This document shows positions 45,996-55,415 of a DNA stretch of 64,000 bases, one piece after another. The notes beneath the pieces were generated by a model. It was given only the letters and a program-made list of their open reading frames with translations, was not told where the DNA came from and searched no databases. Positions within the stretch are counted from its first letter, which is position 1. Each line of letters opens with the position of its first letter. This DNA comes from Paenibacillus marchantiae (GTDB taxonomy: Bacteria; Bacillota; Bacilli; Paenibacillales; Paenibacillaceae), in contig NZ_CP118270.1 of assembly GCF_028771845.1 (NCBI RefSeq), positions 6,448,001 to 6,512,000 of the forward strand, in the 5' to 3' direction. The translations under genes were made by a program, and so were the position numbers.

Positions 45996-46944
45996 TATTT
46001 CTCACCTTCATCACGATATTTCTTATACTTGCCCATCCGGAACTCATGTATCCCGGAAAATCAACATGGCCGGGGGGAACGTCTGCAAGCATCAGCTCTT
46101 CCGGTGATACTTCCTGATCCGTGTAAAATCCATGCACCCCGAACCTGTCCAGAATCTGCATAACCGGTCTGCGGTTGACGGTGTGAACATAGCTTTTTAC
46201 CCCAAACTTATTTAGTGCTGGTACTAGATTGGGGTTGAGATACACGCGGTATACAGGCATGGCAACCGCTGTCATATGTTTGTCCCTTACGAATTCTACA
46301 ATACTTTCGGCAGAGGCGCCAGTTTTGTAAAGTGAATACATTTTGTTTGGAAAGGGGTAGATTCCCATAACCGTGTCATACATTTCCGGGCTGAAAATTT
46401 CAGGAATAATCCGGTTGAGCAGTGCAGGATCCGTACGGTGCGCTTCATTGACTAGATGCGCAAACTGCTGCTGAATTTGCTCTTTACTGCCTGCTTTCGT
46501 ATCCACGATTAAGTCAAAATCAGGATATTGCTGCATCAGCTGCAGTATGTCCGGCAGTGTAAGCGGGTGGAATCTGCCCATGATAAGCGAGTTTGCAAAC
46601 TGAAGCGTTGTTACGTTTCGTCCGCGATGAGCAGCCAAATCCGGCTGCAGCCTGTGAGACCAATCATGTCTGGCTACAAGCTCCCCGTCCGTCGTCTGCA
46701 CAAGATCAACCTCGAACAAACGGTACCCTCTATTGTAATTGGTTATAAATGCCTCATAAGAATTTGTGTAGCTAGCGCCGTTGACTCCTCCAAATGCATG
46801 TGCAATAAGCCTATTTCCCTGCCAGCCGCTGGTGCCAGCTGTAGAGGCCGGCTGATTCTGACCTGACCAAACAAGGCCCCAGCTGCACCAGATCATTCCA
46901 GCCGTAATGACTATGAATAAGCTTAACATACTCGTCTTCTTCAT
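45982..46944 (-). CDS. Secreted or anchored glycerophosphodiester-phosphodiesterase-family protein
   Basis: 320 residues with an N-terminal signal/anchor (about 5-28). The GDPD/PLC barrel is evident: NRLIAHAFGGVNGASYTNSY (catalytic His), YRLFEVDLVQTTDGELVARH (Glu-Asp-His metal set) and IVDTKAGSKEQI. The end segment SYVHTVNRRPVMQILDRFGV is normal for the family. It likely cleaves glycerophosphodiesters or a teichoic-acid/lipid headgroup outside the cell. First gene of a three-gene operon with a two-component pair, which suggests envelope sensing. Confidence 0.85.
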   Translation of the reverse strand: MKKTSMLSLFIVITAGMIWCSWGLVWSGQNQPASTAGTSGWQGNRLIAHAFGGVNGASYTNSYEAFITNYNRGYRLFEVDLVQTTDGELVARHDWSHRLQPDLAAHRGRNVTTLQFANSLIMGRFHPLTLPDILQLMQQYPDFDLIVDTKAGSKEQIQQQFAHLVNEAHRTDPALLNRIIPEIFSPEMYDTVMGIYPFPNKMYSLYKTGASAESIVEFVRDKHMTAVAMPVYRVYLNPNLVPALNKFGVKSYVHTVNRRPVMQILDRFGVHGFYTDQEVSPEELMLADVPPGHVDFPGYMSSGWASIRNIVMKVRNNGYK

Positions 46945-47062
46945 TCGTTCTGCTCCTTTGTTATCCCGATGTAAGTCATACTACAGGACTCAAATGAAGA
47001 AGGACTGGTATAAAAACGAATGAATTTATGAAGTTTGTATGCATTGAAATCCATATAAAAAA

Positions 47063-47090
47063 GAATCCCCGTTTGCCAAAACGAGAATTC
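47063..47090 (-). terminator. Terminator of the MFS/ROK operon
   Basis: GAATCCCCGTTT / AAACGAGAATTC, paired with two G-T wobbles, followed leftward by six T. About 40 bases beyond the transporter stop. Confidence 0.75.
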
Positions 47091-47130
47091 CCATATCATC
47101 TTGCGCTATTCATATCCATTAGAATGATAA

Positions 47131-48402
47131 CTAAATCAGTTCCTGCTTCCGCTTCAAATATCCGTACAACACTATTCCAGATGCCGCACAGATTACAGCG
47201 CATAGTCCGATGAATCCGTACCCTGCTTGAAGTCCGCGCAATAACCCCAGCTGAGTGGTTGGGCCATATGCATTCTTCACGCCCTCAATCACCCAACCAA
47301 TCACATAGTTACCAATGACACTACCAATCCCCATTAGGGTAACTGTGAAGGTAATCGCAGTGTCACTGCCGTTCGGATATCTGCGTGCGATAAATGCCAT
47401 GACTGTTGGATAGATCATCGCAATACCCGCTCCCGATACGGCAAAGAAGAATGCCAGCCCCTCTCCGCCTGCAATGGCGACAAACGTACATACCGCCGAG
47501 AAAGCAGAGAACAGAATCAACGACAATACGAATCCGATCCGGTCTGTAAGCGGCCCTAGCAGCAGGCGTCCCAACGAGAAGCTGAGGAAGAACGCAGATA
47601 GCAGCCCAGATGCTTTGACCGTGTCCCACGTGTAGGCTTTCTCCAGAAAGTTAACGAGCCAACCCCCAACCGCCAGTTCAGATACCACGCCAAAAGAAAG
47701 AATGAGCACCATCAGCCAGATGGCTGGATCACGTGTTAACGTCTTGAGCGAAGTCCGATCTTCATGAGGAAGATCGTCCCCCGGGAATTTGCTGCGCAGC
47801 GCCGCAATGATCGGCAGCAGGCAGAGCGACAACATCACCAGATACATACCGCGCCAGTCCAGTTCGTGACCAAACACGTGCAACGACATCACACCTGTCG
47901 CCAGCAAAGGCGCTACCGTTGAACTCAGCCCATAGAAGAAATGGGACAGGTTCATCATCGTACCTGTGTTTTTCACAAAGATTCGCGCCCCCAGAATCGC
48001 CAGCGCAATCTCCAACATGCCGTTTCCGATGTACATGAAGAAGTATGATGAAGCAAAGAGTGGATATGTATGAGATACGTAAATGAACACACCCGAGAGA
48101 ATCATTGATGCAAACGAAATGATGCTAACCGCCTTAATGCCCCATTTGCGAACCAGGATGGCGGTGAAGGAGCAGGCGATCAGGTACCCCAGTGCATTCA
48201 GGGACAATAACGTCCCGAGCTGTTTCTCATCCAGATTGAAGTCGAATTGAATTCGCGGAATGGCTGGTCCCTTAATATTTTCAGATATACCAAATACGAT
48301 AAATCCCAGAAAAATCGTTGCCAGTTGCATGGCGTAAAGCTTGTTGAACTTTTTCTTGTTTCCTTCTGTACCTGCTTGCTGATTCAAATTAAGTTCCTCC
48401 AT
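47131..48402 (-). CDS. MFS transporter, FucP/YfkF-like
   Basis: 423 residues, twelve hydrophobic helices. The first loop reads KGPAIPRIQFDFNLDEKQLG and the A-motif-like loop LTDRIGFVLSL. The inner TTG at 48387 is seven bases after GGAGG; the ATG at 48402 overlaps the site. Located 24 bases after a ROK-family regulator, which suggests import of a sugar or aminosugar under that regulator. The substrate itself is not readable. Confidence 0.85.
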   Translation of the reverse strand: MEELNLNQQAGTEGNKKKFNKLYAMQLATIFLGFIVFGISENIKGPAIPRIQFDFNLDEKQLGTLLSLNALGYLIACSFTAILVRKWGIKAVSIISFASMILSGVFIYVSHTYPLFASSYFFMYIGNGMLEIALAILGARIFVKNTGTMMNLSHFFYGLSSTVAPLLATGVMSLHVFGHELDWRGMYLVMLSLCLLPIIAALRSKFPGDDLPHEDRTSLKTLTRDPAIWLMVLILSFGVVSELAVGGWLVNFLEKAYTWDTVKASGLLSAFFLSFSLGRLLLGPLTDRIGFVLSLILFSAFSAVCTFVAIAGGEGLAFFFAVSGAGIAMIYPTVMAFIARRYPNGSDTAITFTVTLMGIGSVIGNYVIGWVIEGVKNAYGPTTQLGLLRGLQAGYGFIGLCAVICAASGIVLYGYLKRKQELI

Positions 48403-48426
48403 TAAGGTGCCATAAAATGTGGTTGA

Positions 48427-49464
48427 CTACCATTGCATCTCGATCAGTTGGATGCGATAAGTCAGGCTCTCCAACGTAACAGCGACCACCCCAGTGAGGT
48501 ATTCACGTCGTGTGTCTCTCTGGATAATCAACTCCGGCATATGCTCCAATGGAATCATTCGATCCAGACAACCTTGCGTCAGGCCATCCCGCATAACCGG
48601 GTCCATCGTATCCCCTGTTACCACAATCGTTGCCGGATTAATGATCGCAATAATGGATACCAGTGTCTGTACCACCAGTTCCCGCAACCCTTCCGCTGTT
48701 TTCAACATCCGTAGCTGTTCTTCCCGTGACACGCCAAAAGGTAGAAAAGATACCTCGCCCCCAAATTGCGTGTTCCCTGTGAGCGGACGACCATCAATAA
48801 TAAAGCCTGCACCAGGAAAATGGTTCTCAGGAAATGTAACTACCGCGAAGTTCTTCTCTTCTTCAAATTGCTGCTGGTTATACAGTCCGTACACCGTGAG
48901 ATTCATGTCGTTACCAATGACCACTTCCACATCATCAAACTGTTCCTTGAGCCTTGGCCCTAGCGGTTGACCCGCCAGCTCCGACACATCACAAATGCCA
49001 ATTACACCGTCGTGTGCCACCCCTGGTATACCAATGCCAATGGCCTGCACATTGTGGTGCGTTTCGATCAGGCTCGCAATCAAATCCTCCACCACAGTCA
49101 CATTAATCTCATCCAAAATAAGAGTCTGTTCGTCCGTCATTTCCCCGTTCAGATTGGCATGGGTATGCGTGATTGAGTGTATGCCGCCCTCCGTTCTAAT
49201 GATCAGGCACAGCACACTCGCGTAGTCCGCATTAAACTGATACCGACTCGCTGGTCTTCCCCCGCTCGATTCGTCCGGGCCCAGATCGATAATCTCACCC
49301 GTCTGGAGTAGTTCGTTCAGGATGGTGCCGCATGTGGCTACGCTGAGTTTTGTCAGGTTCGCAATGGAAGCCTTCGTGCCTACGTCCATGGACCGGAGCG
49401 TATTCTTCACAAGTTCAACGTTAATTCGCTTCACCTGTTGGGTGTTGTGTGATGTAGGTAACAT
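48427..49464 (-). CDS. ROK-family transcriptional repressor
   Basis: 345 residues. An N-terminal winged helix (about 15-75, ASIANLTKLSVATCGTILNE) is followed by a ROK sugar-kinase-like domain (IGIGIPGVAHDGVIGICDV, VIGNDMNLTVYGLY, INPATIVVTGD), typical of NagC/XylR repressors. The Cys/His zinc motif of ROK kinases is not apparent, as is common for pure regulators. GGAGGAGG lies upstream of the ATG. It heads the operon with the MFS transporter and probably represses it until a sugar binds. Confidence 0.9.
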   Translation of the reverse strand: MLPTSHNTQQVKRINVELVKNTLRSMDVGTKASIANLTKLSVATCGTILNELLQTGEIIDLGPDESSGGRPASRYQFNADYASVLCLIIRTEGGIHSITHTHANLNGEMTDEQTLILDEINVTVVEDLIASLIETHHNVQAIGIGIPGVAHDGVIGICDVSELAGQPLGPRLKEQFDDVEVVIGNDMNLTVYGLYNQQQFEEEKNFAVVTFPENHFPGAGFIIDGRPLTGNTQFGGEVSFLPFGVSREEQLRMLKTAEGLRELVVQTLVSIIAIINPATIVVTGDTMDPVMRDGLTQGCLDRMIPLEHMPELIIQRDTRREYLTGVVAVTLESLTYRIQLIEMQW

Positions 49465-49609
49465 CGTTAGTTGTATGCCTCCTCCCGTTCATTTCAAACC
49501 ATTCAATGTATGTTTTTAAAAGTATTTTAATAATTGAAGTTTAGGGGGATTTGTGGGGAAAGTCAATGCTAAATTAGGAGAGAAAATCGTTTGGATGGAA
49601 AGGTAAAAA

Positions 49610-49646
49610 GACAGTGCAAGATCATCTTGTATGATCCTGCACTGTC
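49610..49646 (-). terminator. Terminator of the 49.7 kb gene
   Basis: A 16-bp stem with one mismatch (GACAGTGCAAGATCAT / ATGATCCTGCACTGTC), then leftward CTTTTTACC. Confidence 0.9.
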
Positions 49647-49662
49647 CTTTAGTTAAGGTGGT

Positions 49663-49932
49663 TTATGTAGACTGGCTCATTTGATTTGCCAAGATGCTCT
49701 TCTCCAGTCGGACTTTAAATAGCTTTCGGTTCAGATCCTGTTCCATCGCATGTAGGTGATATGCTGCTTGTTTCACGGTATCCATCTCTAGCACACCTGC
49801 CTGCTTTGCGATGATGTCCATGGCGTCTAAGATGAGTTTGTTACATGTAACCAGTTGGTCGACGTAATCGTCTTCTTGTTCGATGAGTTGTGCGTACTGC
49901 GAAGGTAGGTCTTCGCTGTTGGTACTTGTCAT
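49663..49932 (-). CDS. Small helical protein, unknown
   Basis: 89 residues from the ATG at 49932, seven bases after AAGGAG. All-helical and acidic, with probable coiled coils (AQLIEQEDDYVDQLVTCNKL and HAMEQDLNRKLFKVRLEKSI). No recognised domain. It is a single gene with its own strong terminator. Confidence 0.65.
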   Translation of the reverse strand: MTSTNSEDLPSQYAQLIEQEDDYVDQLVTCNKLILDAMDIIAKQAGVLEMDTVKQAAYHLHAMEQDLNRKLFKVRLEKSILANQMSQST

Positions 49933-50101
49933 GTCACCACTCCTTTGTATAGAGAGGGTAACATAAAGAATAGAAAAGTGTGGTACGTCGATACGTATCA
50001 TTTTAGATTGATAATAGATTAATTGCATTGCATGGGATCTAAGTAAATCAATACTTATATAATAAATTCCAGTTAATCACATCTCAATAGACAATTAAGC
50101 A

Positions 50102-51979
50102 CTATATCTTTTTTACATTTTCTTCTCCAAACCATAATTTTGCTTGATTGATTGCAATTTCGCTAGGATTATGATAAAAAACTATTAAATTTTCTTTCGC
50201 TCGGGTACAGCATACATAAAAAATTTTTTGTGTTCTTAAAAAAATTGTTTCTTTTTCTGTTCTTCTACTAAATAAGTAATCAAAGTTATAATCGTTCCAT
50301 TTCCCATTGTCTAGTATTACAAGAACATTATCAAATTCTGCACCTTTAATTTTATGTTGCGTAGAAAAAGGAGTATGCCCTTCTAAATAATAAAACAAAT
50401 TTCGAAACTCCTGATATTTCACTTTTTTAACTCTATTAAATATATACTCATTTTCATTTATGAAATTATAAAAATTATCGTCTTTACGACAAAGGCGCCT
50501 CTCATCTACGAAATCAATAACTTCCTCTATAGTCGAATTGAACATTTGATCTACAATAGAGATAGTTTCGTTTATCTCTCTCTTCATATTTATTGAAGTG
50601 ATTTTTAACTCAGTTTTTCTGATAAAGTCGTTATATAATTTATCTTTATAAAGTTGAATAATAGTTTGTATCTTGAATAGATGTTTAATTAGAGCATCCC
50701 TTTTCGAGCCTTCTTTATTTATATCTTGTTCTTCTTGTTTCTTATCATCAATTAAGGAATCCTTATTCAGATATATTTTGCTAACTTTTGAAAATAGTTC
50801 GTTTTTCAATTCATCGTATAGGACACTATGAATAGGATTTTCTATGATAATATCTTTTCGTAGTTTACTTCTATTTTTTAGTGCGATTAAGTCCACAACT
50901 TGATCAAAAGAATAGTCCTCTTTGATTTCTATATTATCTTTTTTTATTTTTTCCTTTATTTTATTTTTCAAATCAATTATCGGATCTTTATCATATATCT
51001 CCATTAATTCCGGAAACCCTGCTTTAGGAGCTATTAAATTATGTGTAAGGTATAATTCTTTTGTTTGTTTGGAGTCATCAAAATTCCAACCAGCAAAGTA
51101 CTCTGTCTTTCTAATTTCATTCAGATCATTGTTTGATGAGTATAAAAATTTTATATTACCTTCTCTAATGAATCCTTTCAACATGTTAGGAGCTTTATTG
51201 TCAAGGGAGGGTTCTTGGATTAAGCCATCTGACCTTAAACTATTTGCTAAATTAATTACCTTACTAGGGTTTCTACGATTCTGTCTTTTCCAAATTTCCT
51301 TAACATCCTGTTTTTCAATATATTTATATAAATCACCAACACCTTTATCATAAATTGATTGCATGGAATCCCCAAAAAAACCTATTATATTCTTCTTATT
51401 GCTTTGCTTAAGATGATCTAAAAATATTTCAATAACTAATTGACTAGTATCCTGGTACTCATCAATAAAAATATATTTGTAATTATCCTTTAAAATATCG
51501 CAAAGTAGGGGGTATTTCTTGTACATTAGATTTGACAACTCCAAAACTTCATCATGTGAAATTATACCTTCTCTGATTCGAACATAATCCTTATACTGAA
51601 TACCTGACTCTATCGAGTCAAAATATCCCTTATCAACAATACCATCAGGGTTAGCAAATTTAGAATTTTCGTCGTTGATAAGAGAAATCAATTCTTTTTT
51701 TAGATTTCTTTGAAAAGGCTTAATCATGCTCCATAAAAATTCATGAATAGTCATTACATACAAATTATTGTGATCTATTCTGTCTTTTATTTCTTTAACA
51801 GCAGCATTTGTATAAGTGATACAAGCAATTTTTGCGGTTGGATTATCTCTGATCGCCTTCTTTATAACCATTATTAGAGAATAAGTTTTCCCACTACCGG
51901 CCCCTCCACTTAACAAAAAATTATGCCCATTACTGATTAATTTAAATATTTGTTCAACTTCTAATTGTTCTTCAACCAT
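50102..51979 (-). CDS. gajB: Gabija GajB-type UvrD-like helicase
   Basis: 625 residues from the ATG at 51979, which has AAGGAAGGG upstream. Helicase motifs in order: Walker A FLLSGGAGSGKTYSLIMV, ITYTNAAVKEI, MTIHEFL, FIDEYQDTSQL (motif II), GFFGDSMQSIYDKG (III), HKIKGAEFDNVLVIL (V) and VCCTRAKENLIVF (VI). Superfamily 1A. The gene overlaps the OLD nuclease gene by 19 bases; this pair defines the Gabija anti-phage system, where GajB is thought to sense or process nucleic-acid ends and works with GajA. It is longer than the well-known Bacillus cereus GajB (about 500 residues). Very low GC marks it as a transferred island. Confidence 0.93.
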   Translation of the reverse strand: MVEEQLEVEQIFKLISNGHNFLLSGGAGSGKTYSLIMVIKKAIRDNPTAKIACITYTNAAVKEIKDRIDHNNLYVMTIHEFLWSMIKPFQRNLKKELISLINDENSKFANPDGIVDKGYFDSIESGIQYKDYVRIREGIISHDEVLELSNLMYKKYPLLCDILKDNYKYIFIDEYQDTSQLVIEIFLDHLKQSNKKNIIGFFGDSMQSIYDKGVGDLYKYIEKQDVKEIWKRQNRRNPSKVINLANSLRSDGLIQEPSLDNKAPNMLKGFIREGNIKFLYSSNNDLNEIRKTEYFAGWNFDDSKQTKELYLTHNLIAPKAGFPELMEIYDKDPIIDLKNKIKEKIKKDNIEIKEDYSFDQVVDLIALKNRSKLRKDIIIENPIHSVLYDELKNELFSKVSKIYLNKDSLIDDKKQEEQDINKEGSKRDALIKHLFKIQTIIQLYKDKLYNDFIRKTELKITSINMKREINETISIVDQMFNSTIEEVIDFVDERRLCRKDDNFYNFINENEYIFNRVKKVKYQEFRNLFYYLEGHTPFSTQHKIKGAEFDNVLVILDNGKWNDYNFDYLFSRRTEKETIFLRTQKIFYVCCTRAKENLIVFYHNPSEIAINQAKLWFGEENVKKI

Positions 51980-54201
51980 AATAACCCTTCCTTTATGTAA
52001 CTCGGGATATCCCAATTACAATGTTTTTTATTGTTTATCTCCTTACTATTTAGTAAGATTTCCATTGCAAAAGATGGCTTTTTATCTACACATTCCTCAG
52101 CTAAAAAATAGGAATCTTTTTCTTTATCTTCGAAATATTTTATATTCACTAAACTCTTGAAACTTTCTTTATTATCTATAATAAACTGCCTATTTATGTG
52201 AAAAAATGAATCTTCAAAGCTTCTTGCATGATAGGCAATATTTAAAGAGTTTAATTCAGATGTTTGATAAATAATTAATAAATTACCACCATCAGAGGGT
52301 AACCATTTTTTCGTTTCTGGATCTTTTAAAAGTATTCTCTCACTGTAGTTCAAATTGCTATAAAAATTTAAAATATCGACTTCTTCACTAGGCTCGCTTA
52401 TTAGAATCTCTGAAGTTGAAGCTACTTCTTTTCCAAAAGATTGGGAAACAATATAATTGCTGTAATTAACAAAATATTTTAATGAAGCATTTGTAGTCGT
52501 GAAGGCCCCCTCATCAGAAACTCTACATTTTATAATTTTAATTTTTTCTTTGCCATCTTCATTTTTCTTAACTTTTTTCATAGCAGAATCTATATCAGTG
52601 ATTATTAACGATTTTATTCCAATAAAAGCAATGAATTTCTCAAAAATATGAGAGTATGCACCTACCTCTACTATTGAAATATTTTGTGAGAGTAGTGGAT
52701 TTTCATCCGTCTCTTGATCAATCTTTTTCATCATTGCAGGTAATAATAACCTTTCTGTGTCACCCTCTATGAATATTGCTTTATCCGCAAAAAACAGCTC
52801 TGCTCGATGTAACGTCAAATATTGTTTTAGAAATTTAAAGTTACTGATTTCTTTATCCTTCTCATATTCTTTCTCTAAATCTTTTAAATTTTTTGCAATA
52901 ACTTGATTTTGATTAGTTTTATAAAAGTATTTTATATCATTAAAGTCACTCTCAGCAGTAATATGGCAAGAATGAGTTGTAATAATAGTTTGTAAATTAA
53001 ACTTTTTACCATCGTCACCCTTACTCGCACTGTTCAAAATATCTTTAATATTTTTTATAAATATGTATTGCATTTGTGGATGAGTATGTGCTTCTGGCTC
53101 TTCAATGAAAAGCAAGTTTATATTTGCTGGTTCTTCGTTCAGTTTATTTTCAAATCTAAATTCACTTAAAATTAGCTCAATCTCAAATATCATACTTATC
53201 AAATTGAGATATCCTAGACCATTATAATTTTCAGGAAGGGAGTGTTCACCATTATGATCATACATTACAGTTGTGTTGTCTTTTAATAATTCTTTATGTT
53301 GTAAAGTAGATACAATTTTTATATTAGAGTCACCTTTTCTAATACCGCCAAACATCCCAACCTTTTCTATTATTTTCTCAAACAAATTATTGTACACTTC
53401 ATTTAAGTGCTTATCTGTTCTGCTTAGAATATCTTTGAATTCCTGTATTTTCTCTGATTCTTGATTCTTTTCTTCTTTTTTCTTGTAATAATTTGATGAT
53501 AAAATTGATAATGTTTTATCCGAATCGATATTAGATACATTTCTTTTAGCACTGATCATTTTAAAGCTTATAACTTTTTCGATTGCAATCTTCTCTTTCA
53601 ATAAATCAATGTATTCACTTTCTATTTCAGTTGACGTTTCAGTATCGTAACCAAGTGATTTTTTCGATAGTTTAAAATACTTCTTATGATTATCTCTCAA
53701 AAAAATATTCCCTCTGTTTTCAACTTTGCCATCCTCTATCTCTACATTTTTTTTTATGAGTTGTTTATCTTGAAATTCTTTGTAATCATTTCTCATCTTT
53801 CTTAGATCTTCTTCTATCAGCCTATATTCAAATTTCAAAACAATTGTTCTATGATTAGGATCTAAGTCCAACATTAATTTACTTATATTGGATAAATCAT
53901 CCCCCTCGTCGTACTTTATAAATAACATTAATGATATGCCTAAATATGTACTACTTTCTTTTTCTTCATCTTCTTCAGCTTCTATTCTATTTATCAGATC
54001 TCTAAGAAAATCAATGTTAAAGTCATCGAGAGAAAATGTATTTACGTTTGCTTTTGAACCAATAAATTTGTCTAATATTGAAAGTAATGAAGTTTTACCA
54101 CAATTGTTTTTACCAATTACCAGAGACAATTCCTTTTCTAAATCAAGTTCAAGGGACTTGAGAAGTCTAAAATTCTCAATCTTAACTTTTGAAATTTGCA
54201 T
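51961..54201 (-). CDS. gajA: Gabija GajA-type OLD-family ATPase/TOPRIM endonuclease
   Basis: 746 residues from the ATG at 54201 with GGAG eight bases upstream (a GTG at 54210 overlaps this site). N-terminal ABC-type ATPase split by helical arms: Walker A LVIGKNNCGKTSLLSIL and Walker B LLFIEEPEAHTHPQMQ. C-terminal TOPRIM (about 495-620): FIEGDTERLLLPAMMKKID, IVEVGAYSHIFEKF and LIITDIDSA. That is the class 2 OLD nuclease layout, which travels with a UvrD-like helicase. In Gabija, GajA nicks DNA when nucleotide pools fall. It is longer than the classic protein (about 580), with extended coiled-coil arms. Probable first gene of the operon. Confidence 0.93.
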   Translation of the reverse strand: MQISKVKIENFRLLKSLELDLEKELSLVIGKNNCGKTSLLSILDKFIGSKANVNTFSLDDFNIDFLRDLINRIEAEEDEEKESSTYLGISLMLFIKYDEGDDLSNISKLMLDLDPNHRTIVLKFEYRLIEEDLRKMRNDYKEFQDKQLIKKNVEIEDGKVENRGNIFLRDNHKKYFKLSKKSLGYDTETSTEIESEYIDLLKEKIAIEKVISFKMISAKRNVSNIDSDKTLSILSSNYYKKKEEKNQESEKIQEFKDILSRTDKHLNEVYNNLFEKIIEKVGMFGGIRKGDSNIKIVSTLQHKELLKDNTTVMYDHNGEHSLPENYNGLGYLNLISMIFEIELILSEFRFENKLNEEPANINLLFIEEPEAHTHPQMQYIFIKNIKDILNSASKGDDGKKFNLQTIITTHSCHITAESDFNDIKYFYKTNQNQVIAKNLKDLEKEYEKDKEISNFKFLKQYLTLHRAELFFADKAIFIEGDTERLLLPAMMKKIDQETDENPLLSQNISIVEVGAYSHIFEKFIAFIGIKSLIITDIDSAMKKVKKNEDGKEKIKIIKCRVSDEGAFTTTNASLKYFVNYSNYIVSQSFGKEVASTSEILISEPSEEVDILNFYSNLNYSERILLKDPETKKWLPSDGGNLLIIYQTSELNSLNIAYHARSFEDSFFHINRQFIIDNKESFKSLVNIKYFEDKEKDSYFLAEECVDKKPSFAMEILLNSKEINNKKHCNWDIPSYIKEGLLWLKNN

Positions 54202-54210
54202 ACTGTTCAC

Positions 54211-54530
54211 TCCAATTCTAATAATAAGAACTTAAATTTCAATTATTTCTACCTCTAAGGCCTTGTTAGATCTGTTACATTTGACCTATAAAATCTTATT
54301 CTACATTTATAGACTATTTCCTCTACAAAAATTAGAAGAACTTTCAGAACTAGGACCTAATAACTGAAATTACATTTAGACCAAACTACTCACTTGCTTT
54401 TGGTTGAATTTCACTCTAATGCAATTTACTCGCCATTCTATTACAAAATTATTAACTAATATCGCTATTTTCTAAGTAGCCATGAGTATCACCGTACCTA
54501 TAAATTCATAGTGTTTTCAGTATATATTTA
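54211..54530. other. AT-rich intergenic stretch
   Basis: About 320 bases between the Gabija genes and the TetR promoter. I see no gene, terminator or repeat that I would support. The Gabija promoter must lie at its left end. Confidence 0.5.
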
Positions 54531-54535
54531 AAATA

Positions 54536-54565
54536 TTGACACCCCCCTCCAAAAAGGTCTATCCT
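54536..54565 (+). promoter_or_regulatory. Sigma-A-type promoter of the TetR gene
   Basis: TTGACA, 18 bases, TATCCT, about 40 bases before the TetR start. The GAACCAACCATTCAC sequence just after the -10 box might be part of a self-repression site. Confidence 0.65.
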
Positions 54566-54605
54566 AATAACGAACCAACCATTCACTATTAAGGAGTCGT
54601 TCCCG

Positions 54606-55217
54606 ATGGTGCAAGCCAAGAAAGACGAAGTCAGGAAAGAAATTGAATACGCGGCGCTCAAGGTCTTTTTTGAGAAAGGCTATGTCGATGCCAAGATGAG
54701 CGATATTGCGAATGAAATCAATATTTCCGTGGGCAATATCTATACTTATTTTAAGAACAAGAAAGATCTATTCTACGCCGTCGTGCCGCCGGATCTGGTG
54801 GATTATCTGAAGAATGTGCTGGTGGAGACGATTCACTTTGATAACCAGACCTTGTTCGAGGAAACGGATAGCGAGCGAAAGTCGGCGCTGTTGCAGGAAC
54901 AGGTAGATGTACTACGGAAATACCGGAATCAGATCGTGATCATCTTTAAAAAGAATAAAGGTACCATCTACACCAACGCCAAAAATGAGCTTGTTGAGCT
55001 GATGATCGAAACCAAGAAGGCGTATCTCAAAAATCAATATAAACGATATGAGATCGGAACCGAAGAGAATTTGATCTTGCTGAACATTCTCGCGCACAAC
55101 GTGATCGACATGAACTTGGATCTATTGAAGCGGGATATGAGTGAGGACAGCCGGAAGCAAATTTTCGAAGCGTTGTATGTCTACAGACTGTACGGTATGA
55201 AGAGTCTCAACGAATAA
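54606..55217 (+). CDS. TetR/AcrR-family transcriptional regulator
   Basis: 203 residues. The N-terminal helix-turn-helix (ALKVFFEKGYVDAKMSDIAN then SVGNIYTYFKNKKDLFYAVV) is typical. The C-terminal ligand part is all helical and not assignable. A GGAGTCG site precedes the ATG. The amidohydrolase gene follows 198 bases on in the same direction, with a palindrome in between, and is its probable target. Confidence 0.92.
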   Translation: MVQAKKDEVRKEIEYAALKVFFEKGYVDAKMSDIANEINISVGNIYTYFKNKKDLFYAVVPPDLVDYLKNVLVETIHFDNQTLFEETDSERKSALLQEQVDVLRKYRNQIVIIFKKNKGTIYTNAKNELVELMIETKKAYLKNQYKRYEIGTEENLILLNILAHNVIDMNLDLLKRDMSEDSRKQIFEALYVYRLYGMKSLNE

Positions 55218-55333
55218 CGCTCCATCTCATCATTTATGCCGGGTAGACAAAGCGTGCAGATCAGATCAACTTCACTTGGTTTGCACGCAAAAAAACTTCA
55301 TCATATATATCAGCCTATTTTTTTAACCTAAAA

Positions 55334-55350
55334 ATGAATTATTTATTCAT
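55334..55350 (+). promoter_or_regulatory. Possible TetR operator
   Basis: ATGAAT, five bases, ATTCAT: a 17-bp dyad 66 bases before the amidohydrolase start. Position and symmetry suit a TetR-type site; binding is inference. Confidence 0.4.
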
Positions 55351-55415
55351 TATTGAAATAGGTATCTTTGTTACCCTAACTATCACCTCACCCACTTTCT
55401 AAGGAGGAACACCAT

